From positions 13,905,427 through 13,969,426 of the forward strand of contig JASSKH010000010.1 of the NCBI GenBank assembly GCA_031763025.1: DNA of 64,000 nt. The letters are read 5' to 3'. Each line of letters begins with the position of its first letter. Positions within the stretch are counted from its first letter, which is position 1. The notes below the pieces were generated by a model. The model saw only the letters and a program-made list of their open reading frames with translations, ran no database searches and had not been told where the DNA came from. The DNA is from Macrocystis pyrifera. Its lineage: Eukaryota; Sar; Phaeophyceae; Laminariales; Laminariaceae. The translations under genes and the position numbers were made by a program. Below are positions 55,482 to 64,000 of this stretch, piece after piece.

Positions 55482-58400
55482 CTATTTGTCCTGGTTGCCA
55501 TCGAAGCCTTGGTGCGTCTTCGAGTACCGGTCCGAAAGGTACATTCCGCCTGACACGGGTGGGTACTTGGCCGGGTTGCCTTCGGGGCAGAACTGCGGCA
55601 AGCATACCACCTATACGTAGTGCCATTTGGAGCGAAATAAAGCAGATACAGAGTTATATAAAAAAAGACGGCACGGTGGTGGGTTAATCCTGGAGAACAA
55701 AGGTGAGCGAGGACGTTGACTGACTGTTGTAGCATAGATAATGGCAGGAAGCTGGGGGTGGGGGTATGGGGCTTCAATTTCGTTTCGTAAAGTTCGTTGA
55801 CATCACGGGCCCGTCTATCTTGCGTTTGCGAGGGTACCGTAGGCGCATCTTGTTGCGAATCCGGAAGAAGGAAAATAAAACGTCTGTTCAATAGGTGTCA
55901 GTCTCGGGCCAGTACTGACGCAACTCCGTGCACGGCTGCATTATTTCTGCACGACGGCAGAAAGGTAAAAAGCCGCAGTCCAACGGGTACGCGGTTCACG
56001 GCTGGTGCACTATGGGGCATGCGATGCACTCTAAATTAGTTCCAGGGTGCTATTTGCTCACCCAAAGAAATGAAATATCGCAGTGAAATGTAAACCATTG
56101 GCAAACTGGGCTGTCATTAATTTTGATCGTGCGCCTACTGCGTATCTATGCCCCAGTTGTCTTACCTCTGCCTCGAGGTTTTGGTAAAAAAAAAAAGGGA
56201 ATGCTGTAGCGCTCACGTCCCAGCTTGTTCACGACGCGGTGCACTGTCGACTTGAGGTGGTCATTGGTCCTGAAATCACGCGTAAGGATTAGGACAGGAA
56301 CAGGACAGCGCTACGTAACGTTAACAAGTTTTTATTCGTGTGTGCATCTTAAAATATTCGCGAGAGCTGCTGTCACACACAGTTCTGTTCGAATGGCGTA
56401 TGCACCTGACTGCTGAGGCGACTTTACCAGTTTCGACGGTCAGTGGTGGCGACTTACTGCTCATTCCATTGCCGCCAGAAACATGTAGGTTTGTACGTAA
56501 GCGAAGTAACGACCCCCCGCAAACGTACTAACGTGCACATTGAGGTTTATTGCACTAGGCGTGTCCATGTCGGGGACTGGGAAACACTATGGATTGATCA
56601 CACACGAGAGAGGTTTGTAGTTATCTCTTTGGAGAAGGCAAAAGTGCAGGTCAGCACCCCCACGTCGGGCGCAAGCAAGTACGAGATTCTTGCTGCGAGA
56701 GTAAGCACACGTGAATGTAGTCGCTGGATTGGTCAGCCAAGGCAGGAGCTTGTGCCCACTGTCTGCCGGGCTCTTTGCCGACCAGCTAGGCGATCGATTG
56801 GTGGACAAGCTGCTCAGATCCCTCCTCCGGGTCAAGACTCTGATCCGAGAAGGGAGGTGTACCTGCGAAGAGGGAAGATCCGCTGATACGCTGGATTCAT
56901 CGCGTTCCAAGTGGTACGTTGTACTGTTTTCACCAGTGAAAGGGCATGGGTGTCTCGCCTGAACAAGGTGGAAGCCCGACCTTTGAACCATTCACATGGG
57001 ACACATGGTTCCCTTGTCCCTTTCCGCCCAATGTAGGCACGCCGGCGTTCGGGCCAGTAAAAAAACCCGGCAGGGATGCGTTTCCCCAACGAAATGTAGG
57101 AGTATTCGTTTGGTTCCTTCAACCTCAACGTGATATTTGAAATGACAGTGGCCCTTGCTTTTTCTTGTGTGATGCCGAAGCAACGGTCAGCACATACAGC
57201 TCCGTCCGGTTTACAGCAACACAAGCGTTTGCTGAGGCGTTGTTAGGTACCAGCAACACGACTACAACACTCACCACCTCTGCAACATGTCGCCGATGTT
57301 GCAGATGAACGCTCCCGGCCTCGGAGGCGCGTCATGCCATTCTCCGTTAAGCATCACCTGTAGTGCCGGCACATCATCCTGGCAGACGACACAGAAGGGC
57401 GGGCTTCGTTTGAAAGTAGATACATAGACGAGCAACGGAAAAATCCCAAACAAAAACAACAGAGAAGGAGGGGGAAAACCAGCCGTAGATCTCGTGCTGT
57501 CCGGTCCTCAAGCTGCTCTTGAAAATTAACCGCAATCCGTTGCTACGCTCGAAAACCCAAGCCCAGAAGTCTGATTAGGCGTTGAATAGCATGATGCACG
57601 TGGTACATACGCAGGATACGGCTTCAGCGAATCGTGCGATTTCTTGGACGCAATTTTTTCCAAACAATTTAGTCAAGGAGTTTTCGGCATGAATCGTTGC
57701 AAAACGTGGGCGGTTTCAGCAGAAGAAACAAAGAGCAAGCCTCTCAATGGCGAACAACAACGTGAAAATAGATCCACATCGTTGCGCGTGCCCCGTCACT
57801 GCAATCCCCAGTATGTGCTATTACGGAGGACCATAGTAAATAGCACCTACGGTACACAAAAACCCCCTATATATATTCCCTTTTTTTACCAACAATATTT
57901 GGTCCCATTTACTATGGTCTCCCGTAATAGTGCGCTCTAAAACACGCGCGACGCGAGGACGGTGCTCGACTCTTTACTTCAAGAGGTAGATTTAAGGTTG
58001 GCACTCACCGTGGCCAGCATGGTGATCATTCCGTAATCCGAGTGAGCTCCCGCACCCAGCACGCCCTTTTCCGGATCTGAAACCTGATCGTCAACACAAG
58101 AAGTTGTCGTGCTGAACGGAAGAAGCATATGTTGGAGGGCACTTCGGAAGCGCTACACATTTAGCTCTTGGCTACCACGAACGGTATGCACACTGTTGAA
58201 AAAGGCTAAGTTATCATGTTACAGTGCCCAAAGTGTGGGTATTGGCGAAAACCATCTATCGGGTGTATGCCGCACCTGTTCGCGATGATTAATCCTGGCA
58301 CGTGGTTTCCGGTTACTTTGTCTTGCCTGGTAAGGAGGGTATCGTTTGCTGCCATGTGGGTCAAACTAAAACCGTGACCATTTGAAAAACTCGATATACT

Positions 58401-61279
58401 ATCTATAAAAACGGCAAGCATTCCCTCCCCCAGCTGGCCCCTTCGCTGAATCTGCCCTAAATCTTGGCTTTGTCACACCTCGGAAGAATAATGAAGTAAT
58501 CGCAGTGCGGACGAGGACTCCGAGAAGAAGCCCTCGAAGAAAGAGGGATCCAATCCGAGGCCGATGGCTAACATTCCACTCAGCCTGATGCCCAAGGCGT
58601 GCATCCGGATGAAGTGGTCTTGCATCGTTCTTTTCCATCTGCGGAGGATCAGTATGTGTCGTGGTGTTCCGAAGTGCAGTCAGCCGCAAATTCTTCGACT
58701 TGGTGCATACTTCAATTAGTTTTTTTCTGTGTTTTGCCACGATGTGGGCTGACGAGGTGTTTATCCTTGATCCGTCAATGGTATCCGAGGAGAGCACACC
58801 CGCCTTATGCGTGTGCGGTGGTTTTGCAACCAACCCGTCGCGCAGATGACCGTGAGACGCACGCTGCTGCTTCAGCCTCCGCGGTCAATTCGTCCCTAGT
58901 TACCAAGAAAGAAAGAGAAAATCGGAGATGGTAGTCTCGCGTGACCGGCACCGTCCTCCGGCTTTGCGGAATCAGTAAACCGAAGCGTCATGGGAGAAAA
59001 TATACTCATAACCCCACACCCCCCACATATTTATACTACGCTGGCTACATGGCTACCGCACCGCCAGAGCTTATTCTGCCGACGACAGAAGACGAGCCAC
59101 CTGTACGCAAAGTGTGTACCGAGAAGGGCCTTTTGAGGCAAACCGAGACAAAGATGGTCCAAGACACGGCACGGCGAGAGCGACGAGGCTAGACAAACAC
59201 AGTTGTGATGGACGACTATGGTAATGCGTGACGTTTGGCGAGTTGGTTAGATTTTTTAAAGTCAGGATAAAGAAATAAAAAAAATGGTTCCATGTCTCAA
59301 CCATGACCTTGTGGCGGCTGGTATCGACGTTCAGGTAGTAGGCAAAGGCCGCCGGCTACATGTTTGGGGTCCAATTGCTGAGACAAGGTCGATACATCGG
59401 GTGTCCCGGACATAGAAAAACGACGATGTGTGGTGATGAACGGAGATAAAGAAATCTACTTCTGATTTCGGCCTTCCCTCTCTGCACTACCAACTCTGCC
59501 TCACGCGGGATATGGACATGTATAAGCTGCTATACAGCTGTTATACTGCTACGGTAGATCCTACGGTAGACCGCCAGCACATAGGATCGCTATCTTGGCA
59601 GAAATACACGTGCAATATGTCGTCTCTTTTGGCAAGCTTTCGCACTCGTTGTGTGAGCATGGTGGCGTCTTTCGTGTGGTGGGGTTTTGGTTTTGGTGTG
59701 CGGATCGTTGATCCTGACCATGTGGCCAAACAGTGAGTTGGTACATTTGCGACAGTTGACGCTGTGCGAGGTGTCAGACACACCCTTGAACAGCAATCCT
59801 ACGACCACACCGCACGATTCCTCGACGCCCGCAAAATACTACAACGGGCTCATCAGCTTACCCTGGGACAAGATGCTCGGACGGCCACTGGTTGGGTCCG
59901 CTGAGGGGCTTGGAAGCATCCTCACTGTCGGCCGCGATCTCACGAAACACATCGTAACCTTCCTGCACAACGTACAACACATGCGGCCGATTATTATGCT
60001 TCCACTGGCACGTCTCGCGCTTACTCTGGGTCACGCTGTTGTGTCCAAACAGCACTATCGTCGGTACGTCAGGAAATGAGAACTGTATCACAACATGATA
60101 GATTTTTCGGTTGACAAGGAAACGAGAAATTATAAATCGATTTCCACACAGTCTTGGTCGATAGCCGGAGCTCCGCAAACGTCTCGTGTAGCGAATTCAT
60201 GGTTATCGTACCCCTCCCCCGAATATTGTAGCGTTCGGCATGCCGTGGACGGTGGAGCCTTTTGATGTCGGTCAGCGTGCCGTGGAAGAAAAACACCGAC
60301 TAAAGCACGCCTTCTACAACATTGAGCCACGGACAAACGTCTAAGGACGCTTTACATACCGGGAAATTCAGCGGAGTAACCTAGCAGACCCACCCAACGA
60401 ACTGTACCACAAACTATCTGGCATCAACGGAACTTCGCCACCACGATTACAGCGAACTACACACGCGAGGTTTCGAGCAGCAGCAGGAGCAAGAGCCGTA
60501 ATCACACCTTAGTGTCGCCCTTGATTTGCGTTGCAGGGTCCAGGATCTCTTCGTGCATGGGAGTAAAGCCGCGGTTGTTCTTGTCTGCCTTTACAGACAT
60601 TTTCTCGTCTTGGCTAAGGGAGAAAAACGCCTTGGATGCTTCAAAAACCTGCTCCATCACCTCCGCTGGAACACCATGGTTCTCGAGATAGAAGAAGCCA
60701 TACTCCTTGCATGCCTGCCGATAACCCAAAGCAGTGGGCGACTCAATGGGAAATCTATCCTGAAACAGGTTGTGACTCACAATTGAAGGACAATGGTGTT
60801 GCAGTACATATGAAACGGATTGTACCACCAGAGCGCGCTCGGCCCCCTCCCACTTGACATTTGACCGGTCCGATGATATTACCTTTCAAACGTAGATGGT
60901 AAAAAGTCAGATACACTATCATGCACACATCCATATTCACGGGTGTCAAGTCAGTGTGAATCTACTGCGCGTTTTATGAGTCAAGCTGTCAAAACGCAAA
61001 ACAGCCCTACCCCACCAAGGCATTCTCCCTATCCACGAACTTCAGTTTCCACTCTGTTCTGTCAACAGCAGCAGAGCCGCAACGCGATGCTATGTATGGG
61101 ACGGCCTGCGAATCGGTCCGGTCACTCCAATGCACTCCAGGCGTTTCGCGTTGCAACATGGTCGGTCTACTGGCCGTGCAATTTGGCAGGACAACCCACC
61201 ACTGATCGCCGTTGCGCACCTTGACGATATCCACAGGCGCTGACGGAGCTTGCATGTCCAGCACAGGAAGTGTCGACAT
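55482..61279 (-). CDS. 2-oxoglutarate/Fe(II)-dependent dioxygenase, gene 2 (8 exons, one frameshift)
   Basis: This is the paralogue of the 7090-16375 gene. Minus-strand exons are 61279-61220, 60714-60508, 59962-59862, 58638-58479, 58083-58009, 57378-57275, 56269-56166 and 55610-55482 (TAG). Exons 1-6 have the same lengths and phases as in gene 1. The Fe ligands are His190, Asp192 (AHSDYG) and His246, with Arg256/Ser258 (RYSIP) retained. Exon 7 is 104 bp instead of 103: the run of 11 A on the plus strand at 56186-56196 adds one base, so translation leaves the family frame after RYSIPFFF. In the original frame exon 8 reads VVCLPQFCPEGNPAKYPPV, and its stop is three bases earlier in the alignment than in gene 1. 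In exon 4 the family's KPMS is ESSS. It may be a young pseudogene, a gene with a changed C-terminus, or a homopolymer sequencing error. Introns are 395-1223 bp, shorter than in gene 1. Confidence 0.85.
57821..57927. mobile_element. MITE of the TTACGGGGGACC family in intron 5 of dioxygenase gene 2
   Basis: The ends TTACGGAGGACCATAGTAAA and ...TTTACTATGGTCTCCCGTAA are near-perfect inverted repeats of about 24 bp, flanked by TA (57819-57820 and 57928-57929). The 107-bp element has no coding capacity. Intron 5 of gene 1 has no MITE at the corresponding place, so this insertion follows the duplication. Confidence 0.8.
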
Positions 61280-61342
61280 GGTTCTGCCTTCTTAGATGAT
61301 GGCGTCTTGTGCTCACGGTTTGGCTGCGCTTGAGAAACTTAC

Positions 61343-61420
61343 CTGCACCGGCCGAGGTCCGGATAGGTTTCGCTTGTTATTCGCAACCAGTTCCCTTCGT
61401 CAGCTCGGTCCTCCTGTCGA
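61343..61420 (-). other. Possible upstream exon of dioxygenase gene 2 with consensus donor
   Basis: On the minus strand the conserved segment DEGNWLRITSETYPDLGR ends in GGTGCAG followed by GTAAGTTTC (61342 downward), a strong splice donor. An acceptor-like GGCAG lies at 61284-61288, four bases before the ATG, implying a 59-bp intron in the 5' region. The homologous segment at 16443-16520 lacks the donor. The left limit is arbitrary. Confidence 0.35.
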
Positions 61421-61479
61421 TCGGTGGACACACAATCAAGGCACTGCTGCCAAAAGAGGATGACTTCATGTCGGGTCGC

Positions 61480-62690
61480 TGATGTTATATCTCTTGGATT
61501 CCCCATTGTCAACTGAGGTCTCTTTATACCAAAGTTAAATTAGTTGGTCGCCTACTTCTCAGTCTGATCTCCCGATCTCCCATCTCGCATTTGTTTAGTT
61601 TTTTCGCGGTTTTCAAGCCATTTAGAACCACGGAAATCGATAGATGACACACATACATCCGGTACGCGTGCCTTGAGCTATGAGACATGACATACCCGAA
61701 CATACCCTGTAACACACTCGCCCACCCTCAGTTTACGTTTCACGCACGTACTGATGTATCTCAACAATCGTCAGTACGAGAAGGATTCCGAAATGATGCA
61801 CAGATCATCTATCAAAGCAAAGGTGGATTCTAACGGTGGAGGGGTTACGGTCCTATATACGGCACTGTCAAAGTCGCGCACAAGCTGGCGTCGCCCTCTC
61901 TTCGGACTGCAGGCACATACGGGCACATGGGCGTTCATGTCATATTCGATGGCATGTTGTAGTATAACCATGCTCAGGGCGTGCTCAGGGCACGGCGCCC
62001 GCTGTAGCTTGTACCATTTATTGTATTTTCTGCGAGTAACAGCCGCCCACAACCCGCTGCGGCATCATCATAGCTCCATGATTGGCAGCAGCATTGCATG
62101 GATAAAATCAACAACTTTCCACGGGGTACAACGCGGTTTGGAATCTGCGTTGTATTAGGAGCCGCCCCCACGCATACGCTTCATGTTCCTAACGCGAAAC
62201 CGATGTAAGAAGTCACTGAAGCTGATGATGTAGCTGATTTGTCTGAAGTAGCTGATGGGGACGAATACGCCAATTAAGTTGTCCCGGAACACCGCCGTTG
62301 TACTTGTCAGAGCGTCCCGTTTACCCTGCTGATGTTAGACAAGACCCTGAAATCCTTGTTCAGTCCAATGAGGTACCGCTCGCGATGCTTGCTGGTGTGG
62401 AAAGGTCCAAGAGCCACGTACTTGACCCGTAGAGCACTTGTTTTTTTTCCGAAGCCCAGGTCCTCCACCATGTTACAGCACAATAGCACAGCATACGGCC
62501 TCTCTCGTCGTTAGTGTTACAGTAGAAATCACTGCTCCTGCAGAAGATGTTGCCGTCCATAGACCAAAGAGATGGCGGCGCGATGGATGATGATGGTGAT
62601 TATGCATATTATATGACGACCGCAGTGGTGATGGTGATGATGACAACGGTGATTGTGAGGATGAGCCCGGCTGTTTAGCTGCCGCGTGTT
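61480..62690. other. No supported gene
   Basis: A minus-strand frame at 62307-62489 (RVKYVALGPFHTSKHRERYL) is protein-like. It might be a fragment downstream of the copia gag, but no diagnostic integrase motif is present. GATGATGGTGATGATG-type repeats occur at 62585-62660. Confidence 0.35.
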
Positions 62691-62756
62691 CGGGTGGTGA
62701 TATCGCAGGCCTAGCTCCGCGTCTTGAGTGGTTGGAGGTGCCATGTTCAACGGTTG

Positions 62757-63800
62757 TTAATATTTGGAAGGATTCAGTGATGATGGCGCTGCGATGAGCG
62801 AGTAGCTGGCGCCTTCTGGAGGGGAGGATGACGTCGTAGTAAACGCTGAACTCGAAGTAGCGGTGGTATTCGCCGCATTGAGATCCCTTTCGAGCGCCGG
62901 TGTCCCGATTATGTAGGGCTGCTTGCCCGTGTTGTTCGATTCTAGTGCTTCACCAATAGGCTTGGCGTCCTTCGCGGGGGTGGCTAGAAACGAACATCCT
63001 CCTTGGCGACCCTGTTCCCCTGGCACTGTAGACTAGTATTGCTGGAATCTATGTCCAAGTTGTTTCGCCGTTGTTGGCCTGCCTCTTCTACAGCTTGCAC
63101 TCGTCATCGGAATGTGGTGTAGTCAAGTGTACTGAGCACCACCAGGTTCCTCCTTCGCCGTGCGTCTGCTGCTGCTTCGGGTGACAGAGATCTCCCCTGT
63201 TCTGTTGCGGCTGGAGTCGTACTGGAGCAAATCTCCATCAGGGTGTCCAAACGTCCTGCAGACATTGCACTGGACACCGTTGAGTTCCCCTGCGCGTGCA
63301 TGACGATACCGCGCTCCGTTTACTCATGTAACATGAAAGGAGGGCCGCGAACACATGTCTTCCAGCCTAAAATTGCAGTATCTCAAACTGGTGTTGCGCA
63401 CGGAGTCATAGGAAAGCGTGGGGGCTTCGAAGTCTTGTTTCGTGTCCATGGTGTGCGGGAAATCGTCTGGATCCTGGCCTTTCTTTGTCTTGGGCTTGAC
63501 CAGTTCTTCGTAGATCTCCTGACGGGTGGCGTTGCGGACGTCGTCGTACTTCCTCCTCGAACGCATTCCAAGCCACTCTTCCGTCTGCGAGTCCCTTTGA
63601 CGATTTTTCTTCCTCGTGATGCCGCACAACTGTAGTTGCCCTTCGTTTGTAGCTAGGAAGAGGCCAGAGTAGGGCTTGATAATGTTGTGCCGATTGACCA
63701 AGTCGCTTCCGTCTGCCGGGTTGGGCGTTTCCGGCCCCGTGATTATGTCGTAATGGCTGGGGCTGACACACTCAAGGTTGGCATTGAATCGTGTCTTCCA
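62757..63800 (-). pseudogene. Ty1/copia gag, decayed and truncated
   Basis: Minus-strand frames together follow a copia gag (UBN2/DUF4219-like) layout: DLVNRHNIIKPYSGLFLATN, then AWNAFEEE and KYDDVRNATRQEIYEELVKP, then KGQDPDDFPHTMD. A zinc-knuckle remnant CNVCRTFGHPDGD lies near 63230-63275, and the second finger WCSVHLTTPHSDDEC near 63091-63145. The reading frame changes several times (around 63590, 63300 and 63100), and a stop follows FRLEDMCSRPSFHV. The last frame, 62757-63026 (FLATPAKDAKPIGEALES), would be the gag C-terminus. No protease, integrase or RT is found downstream, and the 5' end may continue beyond the window edge. Confidence 0.7.
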
Positions 63801-64000
63801 GACGCGATACGCGTGCTTGCCCTACCCGTCGAACCGCGGTAGGTCCTATGCCATAGTCGCTACTATTTAGCGCTGGTGTCCCCCATGCTGTCGATAGTTG
63901 TTGCATTGTGCCGCCCATGATGCGGTCCGCGTCGAAGTCTTTTGTTTGTCATTTAGTTTGTCGCAGCCTCCTGGTGTTCTCGCTTGTCGATGCAGACGTC

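Overview
The window is eukaryotic nuclear DNA that is poor in genes and rich in repeats. Its only clearly intact gene content is a pair of paralogous, intron-rich genes, both on the minus strand. They encode 2-oxoglutarate/Fe(II) dioxygenases of the isopenicillin-N-synthase-like (DIOX_N + 2OG-FeII_Oxy) family and lie at 7090-16375 and 55482-61279. Each has 8 coding exons at the same positions and phases, GT-AG introns of about 0.4-2.7 kb, and intact HxD...H and RxS active-site motifs. The large phase-conserved introns, a Ty1/copia gag with a WCSxH...C finger, and a gag resembling oomycete/stramenopile elements suggest a stramenopile, most likely a brown alga. That assignment is inference; no marker gene fixes the species.

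Layout. 1-5.5 kb: a SINE (minus strand), a TIR element and a miniature LTR element. 5.5-16.6 kb: dioxygenase gene 1 with flanking sequence shared with gene 2, and a MITE and a SINE in its introns. 16.6-22.4 kb: non-autonomous DNA elements (PIF/Harbinger-like with TTA duplication, hAT-like with a perfect 8-bp duplication) and hairpins. 22.4-25.9 kb: two cysteine-rich candidate exons on the minus strand around a CAG-rich array and a SINE. 26-30.7 kb: a GTTA/TAAC-rich array interrupted by a second LTR element. 31-38 kb: minisatellites, including a 2.2-kb CAGATC array. 41-42.7 kb: a foldback element built of GGAAGT/ACTTCC repeats. 43.8-51.3 kb: an LTR retroelement carrying gag, a NADAR domain and a retropepsin, inserted inside a small MITE and lacking pol and its 3' LTR. 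54.4-61.5 kb: dioxygenase gene 2 and the duplicated flanks. 62.7-63.9 kb: a decayed copia gag on the minus strand.

Relationships. Homology between the two dioxygenase loci extends past both ends of the genes: downstream into a block with a conserved plus-strand frame, and upstream into a possible extra exon. This points to a segmental duplication whose copies are now separated by about 39 kb of repeats. Gene 1 reads through all exons (313 codons). Gene 2 has one extra base in an 11-base homopolymer in exon 7.

The most unusual object is the retroelement. A NADAR domain, a family that includes ADP-ribosyl-guanine hydrolases, sits between the gag zinc knuckle and the aspartic protease of one polyprotein. 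Its history can be read from the sequence: a TIR element, then the LTR insertion with a CACCG duplication, then apparent loss of pol and the 3' LTR by recombination at that same CACCG.
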